Assembly: GCA_031213475.1 (NCBI GenBank)
Contig: JARUPZ010000006.1
Location: 3,005,501 to 3,069,500 of the forward strand
Origin: Nereocystis luetkeana
Lineage: Eukaryota; Sar; Phaeophyceae; Laminariales; Laminariaceae
Direction: 5' to 3'
Length of the DNA: 64,000 nucleotides
Of this stretch, positions 21,726-34,254 are shown in pieces. Every line of letters begins with the position of its first letter. The stretch's first letter is position 1. The translations under genes were made by a program, and so were the position numbers. A model generated the notes under the pieces. It did not search any database. It was given only the letters and a program-made list of their open reading frames with translations, and had not been told where the DNA came from.

Positions 21726-22709
21726 CCTCGGCTGCAAGGTCGACGCGATTGTACGTGAAGTCGTTCCCGCATTATTGCTGATTGCGCGAAGGGAGCTAGA
21801 CGGTCCGACGCAGGCGTTTTTCTTCTCGACCCGCGGCTCACAAGCTCCGAGAAGTTCTACCACTACACGGGCGAAGGTTTTTCTGATTTTTTCTCAACCC
21901 GGCCCCAAGTACTCTTCTGTTGGGGTGCCAGCTCATGGTGGCTGTTTGGATGAATATTTTGTTTGCGCTGGGTTACTGGCGGTTGTTGTGGAGGTAGGAC
22001 CTAGGTGGTGGTGGTCGAGGAGGTACCGGCGGCGGCGGTGATTCTAGTGCCGCTCGCTGCTGATCGATCGACCCCGCCCGTGCGATGAACATTCATGGCG
22101 TCCGTACCGGTCATACCAAAGATGCTAGGAGACAGCATTTTTACCCCTTGACAGACAGCAAGTTTGCCTTGTGACACATATATTTTGATACTGATGACAC
22201 GAAACTACCAGGGTTACTGTGGAACACTCGGGCCTACATTGTTGACAGCGCACGTTTTGCGTCTCGCTTGATGACAGGTCACCCGACATTGTTTTGGGCC
22301 ACACCAGTATATACTGGTGGTGGTGTGGCCGTGAGTTGAGTGTGATCTCTGTTCTTTTCGTGTGTAGTGGCGAGCTTGCGGCTACTAACTGTTGTGGCGG
22401 TACTTACTTTCATTACAATATATAAATATAAAGTCCAGCCATACAGCAGCTCTGCTGATCATCAACGCCAGCACCTTTTGTGTTTTGTGCTAAAAAATGA
22501 AATAAAAAAGGTGGTGCGGAGCAATTTCATATTTTCCAAGATTGAAGTTATATAAAAAAATACGAAAATACGTCTTCATCAGTCATCCGCTGTGAGTTCT
22601 ACTAGTTATTAATTATATAGTAGTTGATACACACAATTTTCAATTTTGCAAGCTGCGTAATACGCCTGTACAACTATTGTATTTAAGCTTTTCTACACCA
22701 TACATTATC

Positions 22710-23043
22710 GCCCCGTTGGTTCAAGTGGTTAACCTCCAATTCTACTTGTTTGAGTCATAGGCTCGAGCCCCAGGTGGGTCGGACTTTGACTTTATTTGCA
22801 AAAATAAAAAGGATTCAATTGTTGAGAGCGCCTTGCAGCGTGGGTAGGCACAATTCGATGCGAGTCGACGAGGGAAGAAAAGGCTGAAATCTTCTCGCGA
22901 TAAACATGAAGGCACGTACCGTAGCGGGAAGGGGGGAGAAGAGCCTGCTATGTAACCCCGGATCTGAGTTACGAGTGGGAAGGAGAGAGAGGAGAACATG
23001 TGCGAAGATAATGAATGAGACGAGCAAAAAAACAAAAAAAAAA
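22710..23043 (+). mobile_element. SINE-1 full copy (tRNA-derived)
   Basis: The tRNA-like head GCCCCGTTGGTTCAAGTGG contains an A-box (TGGTTCAAGTGG); a B-box-like GGCTCGAGCCC follows about 45 bases later. After GGTCGGACTTTGAC comes the body shared with two other copies, then a poly-A tail with a C interruption. These are internal RNA polymerase III promoter elements followed by a unique body and poly-A, the definition of a SINE. Length is about 335 bp. Confidence 0.85.
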
Positions 23044-23045
23044 CG

Positions 23046-24659
23046 TTTGGTTAACTGTTAGCAGGAGAAGTCCCTCAGCAATGGAAAGATGCGGCCATCA
23101 AGGTCCTTCACAAAAAGAAAGATCGAACTGACTGCAACAACTATTATTATAGAGGGATTTCGCTTGTTGCCCACGCAGGGAAAGTGTTGTTGAAAATCGT
23201 CGCGTCCCGCCTCAGCAACTACTGCGAGACCGAGGACTTACTCCCCGAGGAACAGTGCGGCTTCCGCCCCGCACGATCAACGATTGATATGTTGTTCGTG
23301 CTGCGCCGGCTGCAAGAGCTTCATCGATCTGCAGGAAGCGTACGACTCTGTCGACCGAGAGCTGTTATGGAAGGTACTCACACGCCTCGTCGTACCAACC
23401 AAGATGCTGAGAATTATCCGTAATTTCCACGATGGCATGCGGGCTCGCGTGCGTACTGATGACGGCGAGCTCTCGGAATGGTTTGATGTCACGCAGGGGC
23501 TGCGGCAAGGCTGTGTACTATCACTGTTACTGTTCAACGTGTTCTTCGCTGCTGCGTTACACGTCGTACTAGTACGCTTCAGCCATGACGAAGCCATCGT
23601 AAGGGATTTGGTCCAACTCGGTGAAGCTGGAGTAGTTCGAACAGGGAAGGAGGAGCCATTGGCGTGCGTGCGAAGGTCTGTATGGGGCATGTTGTACGCC
23701 GATGATGCAGGAATTGTCTCGAAGTCGGCTGAAAGGCTCGCAAAAATGATGACAGTCATCGTGACTGTCTTCGACGTAGCAGTCCTCACGGTGTCGCAAA
23801 AGAAGACTGAGACAATGGTCCTACAAACCCCAGACCAGACAACCCTCGCACCATCACTCGTCATCGAAGCGGCACGCCAGAGGTGTGTGTGTGTGTTCTT
23901 CACATTAAACCGTTCTTTCTACCCGTCGACATCCAGCACAACCAGTGTCCGTGCCGATTCTTCCATCCTAGAAGAGATACAAGTTCTGTGGTCACAAAGC
24001 TACGCCACAGAGATACTACGTTGCCACGTGTGCAGTGTGAACTGCAGTGGGCAATGCAAAGCCATGTCATCATACTAGATACGACAGGCACGACATACGC
24101 AATCTATGAAATAGTGAAACGAAAAGAAACAATCAAAGAGAAAACAAAACAAGGTAGACAAGTCGAAAAAGAAAAAGAAGAAAAATGAAAGCAAAATCTA
24201 AGAGAAACAATCTGTCGTGCCCCCCCCCCCGCAGGCGAGGTGGCCTACACTTGAAAAAGAACGAGCTGGAAAAAAGAAGAAATAACAAAAGACACCACTG
24301 CTTGTGAACAGAGTAAGACAAAGAACCAAGGAGAAAGTAACAAGGAAAAATAACAAAGGGGAAATAACAGGCAGACCAAAGCCCAGAGCACCTTCTAGGT
24401 GGCGGCAGCAGCTTGTGGTACGAGTAGTATAGCCAGGTTCTCCCTGCTAATCCGCCTGGTACCTTGCTACCCAGACTGCCGTCTCCGCCCTGCGTTCGTC
24501 AACTATGCCCAGCCCCTTGGCGTCAGACAATACGAGCCGAGCAGAGCAGGTTCGTCTTCCAACCACGCCACACGGCTCCTTGAGTACGGCTTATCAATCA
24601 GAAAAGGAAGAGGAAGAGAAAAAATGAAATGAAAATCACGGAGAGTCAGCGCAAGAGAG

Positions 24660-24700
<41 letters not shown>

Positions 24701-25913
24701 GACAAGGGAAGACCACGTTCGAGCCAGCTGCACCAGTTGGTAGCACTAGTAGTATGGTCATATTCTACTTCCTAGTCGACTTGGTGCCTTGCTACCCTGT
24801 CTGCCATCTCCTTCCCACTTTCGTCTACCGCCGTTTCCCTTCTACCCCTCCTGTTCCCCCCCCTCTCCGCATTCACTCGGTCGGGCTTTATGCCACTTCT
24901 CCTGTTGCCCCCTCCCCCCCCGTTCCTTTGGGCACCATCCACGGCGGATGCGCGGCGCTGTCTACTCATCTCAGCCTCAGAGGTATAAGCAGACGACCCA
25001 GTTCTTATACCCACGCGACGTTATCCACGAAAACGCTGCGCTCTCGCTCGAAATCGACCGACGGATCCGCCTCATCATGCGAGCATGCCTCAAACGGTTC
25101 GGCCCGGAGTTTTATGATAGGACGACCGCCCTCCTTAGCCTTGAAGTCCGAATGCTGAAGGCCGAGGTGATTGAGACCCTGCTGTACGGGTGTGTGACGT
25201 GAACCCTCAGAGCGGAACACTTTGCCACGCTTCGAACGGCTCATCACCGAGTCCTGTTGTGAGTCATTGGCTTCCAGCGCCGACTTTGTACTGACCATGC
25301 CACCCTCTCGTACGCGAAGGCCCTCAAGATGACACGTTGCGAGAGCATCGAAACGACCATTCGTGGCATCAGGAGAAGTGGCAGAAAGCCCGACCAAGGG
25401 AATGCGGAGAGGGGGGGAAACAGGAGGGGTAGAAGGGAAACGGCGGTAGCAGAAAGTAGGAAGGAGATGGCAGACAGGGTAGCAAGGCACCAAGTCGACT
25501 AAGAAGTAGAACATGACCATACTACTAGTGCTACCAACTGGTGCAGCTGGTTCGAACGTGGCCTTCCCTTGTATTCTCTTTTTGTTTAGTTTTTTTTCTT
25601 TCTTGCGCTGACTCTCCGTGATTTTCATCTTTTTTTTTTCTCTTCCTTTTCCGATTGATAAACCGTACTGAAGGAGTCGCGTGGCGTGGTTGGATGACAA
25701 ACCTGCTCCGCTCGTTTCCCATTAATAATTGTCTGACGCCAAGGGGCTGGGAATAGTTGACGAACGCAGGGCGGAGCCGGCAGTCTGGGTAGCTAGGTAC
25801 CAGGCGGATTAGCAGGGAGAACCTGGCTATACTACTTGTACCACAAACTGCTGCCGCCACCTGGAAGGTGCTTTGGGCTTTGGTCTGCCTGTTATTTCCC
25901 CTTTGTTATTTTG
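23046..25913 (+). pseudogene. resident LINE-B reverse transcriptase, interrupted
   Basis: Left part 23046-23884: [49 protein letters not shown], then a small deletion and frameshift near 23320, [34 protein letters not shown], and the catalytic [12 protein letters not shown] near 23690. Right part 24985-25913: YKQTTQFLY, LKRFGPEFYDRTTALLSLEV, ETLLYGCVT, then ORF end and 3' UTR. The frame is continuous if 23885-24984 is removed. TGA at 25200-25202 replaces the tryptophan after GCVT and TGA at 25260-25262 replaces an arginine codon. The 3' UTR is cut at about 25913. Confidence 0.8.
23885..24977 (-). mobile_element. LINE-B copy nested inside LINE-B
   Basis: A 1093 bp minus-strand copy is flanked by CAGAGGT at 23878-23884 and 24978-24984. 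In sense direction it starts in the last part of ORF2, ends the ORF at ADRVARHQVD, then runs through the 3' UTR (including a T-tract, seen as poly-A at 24657-24695 on the plus strand) to (CA)n at the insertion junction. The 7 bp duplication equals the size at 12997/13828. Because host and insert are the same family in opposite orientation, 24660-24910 and 25380-25640 form an inverted repeat. Confidence 0.85.
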
Positions 25914-25939
25914 GTGTGCAATCGCAAGCGTTTCTGTAA

Positions 25940-26022
25940 AAGAAACGTTCGATGTGGGGTTCGAACCCATGACCTGGACGACGTCAAATGTGAAGGTGTT
26001 ACCTACTGAGCTATAGGGGTAA
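25940..26022 (-). pseudogene. tRNA-like sequence with adjacent hairpin
   Basis: The minus strand reads TAGCTCAGTAGG (A-box) and GGGTTCGAACCCC (B-box and T-loop, four paired bases) in tRNA spacing. The acceptor and D stems pair poorly, so a functional tRNA is unlikely. Directly beyond it, at 25929-25947, CGTTTCT and AGAAACG form a 7 bp hairpin. It interrupts the LINE-B 3' UTR. Confidence 0.5.
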
Positions 26023-26039
26023 AAGATCGATCGATTACC

Positions 26040-26362
26040 CGAGTAGGTTTAGCAGTCTGGGAGAAGGGATCTTGAGGGATGTTTGTTACTTGAAAAATGT
26101 GTAGCGTGGTCTGCACTTCGGAATCGTCGTCCACATCTATCTGAGAAATTTCCTGGTTTGATGCAAACTCGGCGTAGCCTCGTTTATGGCGAGTTTTGGC
26201 CCGTTTCGGCTGCGGTTTGGGGTCAGGGTCAGGGTTAGGGTTAGGGTTATAGTCAGGGGTTGGGTTGGGTCTTTGTCCGTGCCTTGATCGCAACAGGAAC
26301 CAAAACATCCGAACAGCCTACCAACCTAGAGATCCCTTCTCCCAGATTGTTAAAGGTCCTCG
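26040..26362 (-). mobile_element. family C element with both inverted ends (about 323 bp)
   Basis: Left end (plus) contains CAGTCTGGGAGAAGGGATCT; the right end on the minus strand reads CAATCTGGGAGAAGGGATCT, giving inverted repeats of about 38 bp with few mismatches. The sense (minus) strand carries an open frame starting at ATG near 26308: MFWFLLRSRHGQ, a P/N/D dipeptide run, KRAKTRHKRG, and about 100 codons to a stop at the far end. The size and inverted ends suggest a MITE-like DNA element. The open frame shared with the copy at 21120 is unusual for a MITE. No clear target duplication. Confidence 0.65.
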
Positions 26363-29300
26363 TGGTGAACCAAGAAAAGGCCCGCAGCCGGAGAAAATAA
26401 TAGGAGCGTATGTCGGAAACATATCCTATTGTTTATAAACGGTTGCCCTTCGGTATGTGGCTGACTTGAATTCCATTTGCCGTTGCTAATGTGAAAGCAT
26501 TATCGTCTCGAGGCTCTGCAAACTACTACGGATATTCCTGCTGTACTGCCGTGCAACAGGATGAGGCTCGACGACGTTATGCTTGGTTCTAAATTGTACT
26601 AGAAATCGGGATATTATTTCATGTATCACCTGGCGTGCCCCATGCAAACCTGTCCCAAACACCGTGATGTGATACTACTCAGCTGTTGTGCTGTGGTTGT
26701 ACCGCTGGTTCATTGCTGCCGAGGTATCGGTCGTGTTGTCGCCCCGCCGTCTGTGGAGCACATAAAAATTTTGCACTTTTCATGATATTACGCATGTATG
26801 TGGTAGTTCGGACATTCTAGACAAGAAAACTGGCACACGCGAAAGCACAAACATAAATGCAATGTCCGTCCCCGTCACAACACGAAGCGCTTGGTATTCA
26901 AGTGCCATTGACGAGGTGGAGAACGTAATGGGCAGTGCGGCACAGACAGGAAACATTTGCAGCCGCCACCAGCGGAGGGAACAAATACCCTGGTACCTGG
27001 TATGTTTTTGTGGGGTGACCGTCGTCCCGCCTGGATCTTAAAGGTCTGCACACCCCCCCGTGGCCTCTCGCTGTATTTTGCGACGTTGAGTGCCCAGAGC
27101 ACCCGCCCTTGGCCTCAGGTGAGGCCCGCAGGTGCGCCGTGATGTGCAGGAGCCCTTGAAGCGTGCTACTCAGCCGCGAACGCGAGAGAAAGCCGTCAGG
27201 GCGTAGAAGACAGTTTTGTGTTCAGCACAAAGAGTGCCCCATATTTAAAGACGCATTACGACGCAAACAATATTATGGCAGTTACATACAGAGTACTTTC
27301 TACTGGTAGTGTACACCCACTAATCCTGTGGTGTGTGTGGGGGGGTGGTACTCGATAGGAGATATGCTCTCGATCTCATGCATGGCCGTAGTCGTATGGC
27401 CATAGACCTTCGCAATCCTACAATTGAATGCCGGGATGGAGCATGTAGGGTTTTCACCGACCAGGCAGACATTGCTTGCACCAAGCGCGAAGCGCCGTGA
27501 GGTGTCTGGCGAGTCGCATGAAGAGTGAGCTGCATCCTACTGTAAACCGCTTGTGAGGCGGACTTGCATATGGATGACAGCTTCAAGGAGTAAATTTAAT
27601 TTCCCGGTGTAGCCTGTTCCAGAGACAACAACGGGAGTACTATTTAACTGCATCTTGGGAGCCTTACCTTGAACACTACGTGGTACGAGCAATGCCGTTG
27701 TGCGGAGTAAATTATTTTTTACCTCGCACAAATGATATAACTCAACAGTCCATCGTGGGCGACAGCCAGAAAAAAAAAAAAAAAAACTGTGCCCTGGTTG
27801 TCTAGCTATCAGCGGCATGTTTTACAGTGTCATTTTTTTTCCCATCTACGCCAACCTAAATAACATAGTACGGGATCGATGGGGGAGGGAGCTGTACCCT
27901 ACTGTTTGAATCTCGTGCTGCTGAAGCTACCAGTTCCAAATTTGTAGCACGCTCAAGACATTATCTGTTGCCCAGACATTTCCACTGAGTGCACATCTGT
28001 TGTCCAAACGCTTGAAAAAGTGTGTCAACGTTCAAAATCAGTACCTGGTACTTTGGAAAATACTACCTGGTAGTTCTTAAGCGTCTTCAGAATTAAATTG
28101 CTCGGAAAACAGTAATCGAATACATTGCAAAAATAACTATAAATTACGCCAATGGTTAGTTATACCAATCAGTCTATACCCAGCTCTGCTGTCTGTGTGA
28201 TACACCATCCTGCAATTCCTACTCTCCTTATAGAACCATTGACACATATTGTTGCAGCCTACGTCCCGAGTATGTTTTAAAGATTATACCCTGGTTAGTC
28301 GTTGTGTACCGTTGTTATATCAAACTATCGGGACAATCCAGATAATTTTGACAGTAACTAGTTTACGAAACACGTGGCCCGGACATTTACGTTTAATAGA
28401 TACCCTCGCTGTTATTGTGGCAATATCCAGGCGCCTAATTCAATGGTGTTGACGAATTCAATGATAGGCGATAGAAAGCGCTTTGATTCCAATATAGCAA
28501 GATATGTATGGCTATTTTCGATGTCTGTTGCTGCCCAAAACAAGACGAGGAATGGAGGGTGCACCAACCACGCACCTCCGCTATATGTACCTCAGCTTTA
28601 AGTAGTAGTACCGAAGAGTATGTACCGCAGGTCTTCTGAACAATTGCTTCCAGCACATAAATACGTTCAAAGAGTGAAATCGAGTGAAACCAGTAGTGCA
28701 ACTGTTTTTGTGTTTCTATGTAAATGGCTTTCTGTGACATCATGCTTAATAGCTAAACAGGCCGGTACCTCAACAAAGAAAGGACGACGACGGAAACGCA
28801 TATATAAGCTGACCGCGGTTGTCGCCGAAAGCGCCTGTGTGGCGGGTGGCCACATGGAGAACATGTTTAACCGACTAACGTCAATGTGAAATTGTCCAAA
28901 TAATTCATTTAGAAGACTGGCAATCAGTTAAAATGGTCTGGACAATGGTTTGGGACCATGTCTAGCCATCGGAACTGCCTTGGCCCTAGCTTTTAAAGAT
29001 TTGACATTTTGTTCGGAGTAATCTCCAATTGTTCGTCAACGAGTATAATGCAATAGGCCATGATCTCTAGTGTACGATCGACATTTTATCGCAAAGTACT
29101 ATTGGTTCTCCAATAGACTTGAGTAGTGCAATTAGAAACAAATGGGTTAGTGCCAAATCTTGGATTGAGGCGGGTTGATATCAAGTGGACGTCTCCGGGC
29201 AACAGAGAGGCGAATAGGCGTCGATTTAAAGGATTTTTACCGACAATGGTATTGGGCGGTACATGGATTTCGTGGCAAATAGGGGCCATTAAAGGCATAA

Positions 29301-30240
29301 TTTTGTAGTCGGGACGTACTGAAAAGTAATATTACCGTCCAGGTTGAGCAAGTTGCACACAGACAAGGGACTGGCACACCAATATCCCGACGTTTGTTTG
29401 TTTTGTATGGTCGCCCATTCAGTTAACTGGCAATGAACGAATACAGCGGAGCCGGTCTAGCAGAAAAACGAGACAGCTGACTGTGTCAATGAAGAAGGCG
29501 GTGCTCGCTTGAGGGTCTGGAGGACCCGCGCTTCGACTTGCATGTATTGCGTAGGCGCATGGCGTTGAAGTGCAATATTACGGGCAAAAGCGTGTAAAAC
29601 GGTAGCACAGCCGATACCCTAGACCGAAATAGATTCGCGCGTGGAAAATGAAAACGAGGTTCATTTTCTCAGTTTAGGCTACGTTTTACCGTGCTTGGTA
29701 TACGATCGAGTAGCGCATGCTTACGAGAGCTGAACCTTCGTCTGGGTTCATGCTCCGGCTCATTCAATTTTGTTTCGCGCAGCAGCTGCGTGTTTTTCGT
29801 ATGCTTCACCTCTAAGTAAGTGGTGTGCGTTTTCTGTTGCCCTCTTTACTATTATTCCGGTCCTCTTTTACTAAGTTGATAATTGCTAACAACTTCCTAT
29901 TGTTTATTTCGCCACACCTTTGAAGCAGGGGGGGGGGGGTAGCTGTATTGGTACCTGTGTCGACGAGGATTTGGAGATGACATTTCATGTGTCAAGGTTC
30001 CGAGTGCCATATACTAATTATTTCATACGCTTGCGACTCCTTCCAACGAAATCGTAAAAATTCACGCCATACATTTTATTTGTGATGAGTTCGGGTTCCA
30101 AACGATAATTACGGCACGGCCACTAACTTTTTGATGGGGCCCAGTTATTGACAAAATAATGCTTTACTGGTATACTGTGAAAAATCTCACTCCAGTTCAA
30201 CCCTTCGTCGTCTGCTCGTGCACGCGCAGGCACCGTTACA
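26363..30240. other. no supported feature
   Basis: AT-richer sequence with several TACCTGGTA sites (26994, 28042, 28064), a poly-A at about 27770-27786, and a long G-run at about 29928-29938. Open frames are short and none has a domain or repeat partner. Confidence 0.4.
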
Positions 30241-30291
30241 ACCAATCACCGATATTCAGTCCGCGTTTCATAGCAAGGCTCGAGAAGAAGC

Positions 30292-30493
30292 ATGGCACCC
30301 TCGCGCGTGGTGTCGATGCTCACCTGGCTCTTATTGGCCATCGTAGGTGGTGGAGGTACCGAGAAGTCGGGCCTGTGCGAGGCGACAGGGATACAAGTGG
30401 CCGAAGACTGCCCACGCTGCGATGCCATCTTTTCCATGGTTGAAACCACGCCGAAGGGCCGGCGTGTCCAGAACATCAAGATGCGAGAGCGAG
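30292..30493 (+). CDS. candidate first exon of a secreted protein
   Basis: ATG at 30292 encodes MAPSRVVSMLTWLLLAIVGG, a good signal peptide (short basic n-region, hydrophobic core, small residues before the likely cleavage near residue 20-23). It is followed by a short segment with three cysteines (GLCEATG, EDCPRC). The exon ends at GAG then GTAACG, a plausible donor at 30494. A CCAAT motif lies about 50 bases upstream of the start. No second exon can be joined with confidence, so function and full length are unknown. Confidence 0.4.
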
Positions 30494-30499
30494 GTAACG

Positions 30500-32390
30500 T
30501 GCGACAATGCCGTCGGATTTTTACGTTCTCTGTATATCTTTCCTTCAAATATTTATCTCGTACTGGTGTTCGATACCTGGTATGGCATAACCTGATTAAC
30601 TTGACACCTCTACGGGCGCGAACCTTATACTATACCAGGTACGAAGAATCCTATGCTGTAGGTAGGAGTACTGGACAAATGTATCCTTAGTTACCGAAAC
30701 ATGTGGCCACAAGGTTTACCCTAAACGCGTTACATTACCGAGAACCTTTTCGATTGCAACAAAAGCGCCATAAACCAGAGTTAGTTGGTTAAAACATAAT
30801 CTGGTTAAAACCATGACCTCGAGTCCTAGGATAGCATATTCAGTTGAAATACACGATTAATACACAAGGGTCGATGAACACACTTGGGGAACCAATGAGG
30901 GGAGCGGCGGCCCGCGCCCTCCCCCAGGAACCGTGGCAAAGGGGCTGACTATCTCCGCAGACACCACCGAAGGGGTATCGTTTTTTATATGTGTTGTGTG
31001 GCTCGCGCGGCCTCGAAACCCCGTTGCAGTCAGCAGCGCCGGGAACACAGCGGTCGAAGTTCTAGGCGAAGTCAGTCGTGACCCTGTTTTGCGCTCGTGC
31101 GGTTAAAAGGGAAGGATAGAAGAAACCCGGGGTTTACGACAGCCTTAAAAATGTCTGGGACGCCGCGGGTGGTCTTGGTCTTCTCTGTTCCAGGGGCTTC
31201 AAAAATGGTCCCGCACCGTTCGCTCCGATGGCGCTGCCTCTGAAGAATGTCGTTCCCCCTTGTGAAGGCGTGGATAACACTGCTCAAGATTGCCTGGCTT
31301 GCTTTGGGTTCAGGACCAATCCACGTCAGGTTCGACAAACTTCCCAACTTTAATCACTCGGGGAGGAAACTTCGTCCCAAGAGACTCCATGTTGAACTCG
31401 ATAAATTCAAATTCATTTCAAAACGTCCTCTTGGTGATTTGCTTTTCGACCGAATGGATGCAAATTCCGTCGAGAAACAAACATTTTCGCTGTTCCAAAA
31501 AACTAATTTTTTGTTTGTGCACTCCCTAAGTAAAATAGAAACGAACTTTGCTTCGTATCCATCACTGCTCTGCTTGTCCTCGAACTACAGCAGTAGGAGT
31601 TCCTTTCGTTCAGCTTATTCTCAGTGAATATCTTGCATCGTCTGAACAATTGTTCATCGAGTGATCTATTCAATTGCCCTCAGGCCAACTCGTTGCTTTT
31701 CCTCGGTACAGTTCCCTGCGTTGACACCCCGTACAGATAACGTTTCACAGGGCGCATATCAAGTGATTGAGCAGAGTAAAGCTCTCAAACCCTCAAAAGG
31801 ACCCGCGCTCGTCAGATCTCTTAGCCCGGCTCACGTATTGTTCGAGATTTCGAGGGTTGCTCTCGTACAGGGAGGGCCGTGTTACGCAGAACGTAGATCG
31901 ATGCAAGGTAATTGTCGCGAACAACCAGAGCAGACGATCGAAAAAGGACCGAAGACGATGACGGGCACGATAAATAAAGCAGGGCTCACGGTGGTGGGGG
32001 TTGATGAGACGGATAACTCAGATCTATTGACTTTGCCTTTCTTTCGTTCTCGATGGTATCGTTGAGAAAACACTGCGTTGTCCCGTTGACTTTGTTACTG
32101 GCTCTTTCCACGAACCCGATGACGTTTTCACACCGGAGATCGTTCCTGCCCCTTTCTAATGCGCCCAGAGGGCCTCATGAAGGCTAGCCCTCTGCCCATA
32201 TATTTAGATTCGGAGCGTGACGCTGATCAGGACAGCTGTCGCGTGTCGTGCTATCCACCTCGATACGCCGTCGCGCTGTAACAGTTCTCGGCGCTGTAAC
32301 GCTAGCCGGAGTATATAGTATATATATATCAAGATTGGTCCTTCGGTCTGCTACTATACATTCCGTTGGGTTGACAACCCGGAATGGCCG
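30500..32390. other. no supported feature
   Basis: Open frames of 126 and 134 codons at 31247 and 31661 have mixed composition and no recognised domain; they may be chance. A short TA-rich run lies near 32310-32325. Confidence 0.35.
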
Positions 32391-32399
32391 ACGGTGTAC

Positions 32400-33660
32400 C
32401 GAGCTTGGGAGTCATTGGCTCCAGCGCCCACTACGTGCCAACTTCGCCACCATCTTGTACGTGAAGGCCCTCAACATCACACGTTGCAAGAGCATCAAAC
32501 CAACCATCTGTAAACGGTGGTGTATTGTCGAGGGGCCCGTGACCCGGCTAAGCAAGGTGACATAATCCAGTCGGGTAATATTCGGGACGATGGCTGGTGG
32601 AGAGAATTCGAGGCTTGGCGGACAGTTAAAGATTTGTGAAAATATGCATGTTCGAAGACCGTTGGAATTTCCAAGCCACCGACGAGACAACGGAACACTT
32701 ATTCTTGGTGTTTGGAATCGAACCCGCGCTGTACTAGGCTGCAACCAAAACGCGAGAAAGTTTTACTGCGGGATCCTTGAAGCAGCTGAACGGTCCATGG
32801 TGAGGTAGCACAAGGATAATGCACAGCTGGGTAGGCTGCGCCTCGCATCCCATGTGGGTGGTGCCCTAGGGAATCGGTGGAGAGGGGGCAACAGGAGGGG
32901 TGTAAAGAAGCCCGAGAGGCGTTCTACGATAGAGCTTCGCCCTATATTTTATGAGGCTCCTCACTTGAGGAGCTCCATACCTCACCCGAAAACCGACTTC
33001 GTCAAAATTCGAGTTGCATCGCAGCGAATAGTCCCATGGCCCGAGTCTACAAAATGTTTTTTTTTTTAATCAAAATTGGCATTTGGACGACTTTGTGTCA
33101 AAGAACCCCGTCTTTCAAAAACGAAATAGCGGAAATGTGCTACCTCTATCGTAGAACGGGTCCCGAACAAGGTAATGGTGAGAGGTGGGGCAAACGCAGG
33201 AGTAGAAGGGAACGGCGGTTGAAGGAAGTTGGAAGGAGACGGGAGACAGGGTAGCAAGGCACCAGGCCTACTAGTGAGCGTAACCTGTTCCAACGTGGTG
33301 CTCATTTTGTTGTTTTTGCGATTTGTTCCTCCGTGCGTTTCTTACTGTTACCTTCTGTTTCTTTCTTCTTGTCCTAATGAAAGTAGTCCTTTGGCAAAAA
33401 TGGTCGATGAACCTGTTTTGCTCGCGTGGTGTTGTCTGACTTATTCTCGCCTTTGATAGACCAGAATTACCAATTGCAAGACAGAGACGGCAGACAGACA
33501 AACATGGTATCAGACCGACTACAACAGTAGGTAGAACTTGTCAACGTTACTTGTACCACAAACTGCTGCGGCTCACATGAGGGTGCTGTTGTTTCGTTCG
33601 GCTTCGGTTTGCCTGATATTTCCTTTGGTTTCTAGTCTTGCTCTGTTTATTTGCATTTTT
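32400..33660 (+). mobile_element. old LINE-B remnant
   Basis: GAGTCATTGGCTCCAGCGCC and the following AAGGCCCTCAACATCACACG align with 25262-25350 of the resident LINE-B. GGCAACAGGAGGGG and AGACAGGGTAGCAAGGCACC mark the ORF end, and ACCACAAACTGCTGC at about 33555 belongs to the 3' UTR. The reading frame is destroyed. It is much more diverged than the other copies, so it is probably an older insertion. Confidence 0.6.
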
Positions 33661-34254
33661 TCGTTTCTTAAACTCAATCAAAAGCGTCGTACAAACCCCC
33701 TGCGAGAGGGGTACGACATTTTGCTGTTTTGTTTCGTTTTTCGATCCGTCTCGTCTACCAGGTATTCTGTTATGTTCCGCTTTTTTTATAAGGTGTATCT
33801 CGTTCCTGACGTATCCAGCCGGATGGCACTATATTTTGTACTCTGGTTACTGCATACCAGTGCGGTGTATCTGTGGCGTAGTCTTACTCTGTTCAAGGCT
33901 GCCTTCGGTAATACCGCAGTAGATATAACTTTTCCTCCTTTTCATCCATATATTGAGCAACGTTCATTTGGTAAAATCACCCATGGATCCGAAAGGTGGG
34001 CTCACACGGACATTGCGACAAACGGTAGGGCAATCGTTTGAATAACGACGCATTCCTATTGGTCCATACACGATAGTACGAGGGATTTACCGAACGAGAT
34101 ATATTTCTGCAATTATTTCGATTACGATGATGTCTGTTGATCAAGAGGCCGAAATCACCCCGCAATCGCCCCAACCTTGGAATCGCTTTTACTGGACTGT
34201 TAAGTTTTGTATGAGCGGCCCATTCCTCGTGGCGCCAACACATAATCAGCTGGA

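Noticed and set aside
22710..22785. Functional tRNA genes at 22710, 44665-44741, 4425 and 25940
   Set aside because: A- and B-boxes are present but acceptor and D stems do not pair, and two of the four head SINE copies.
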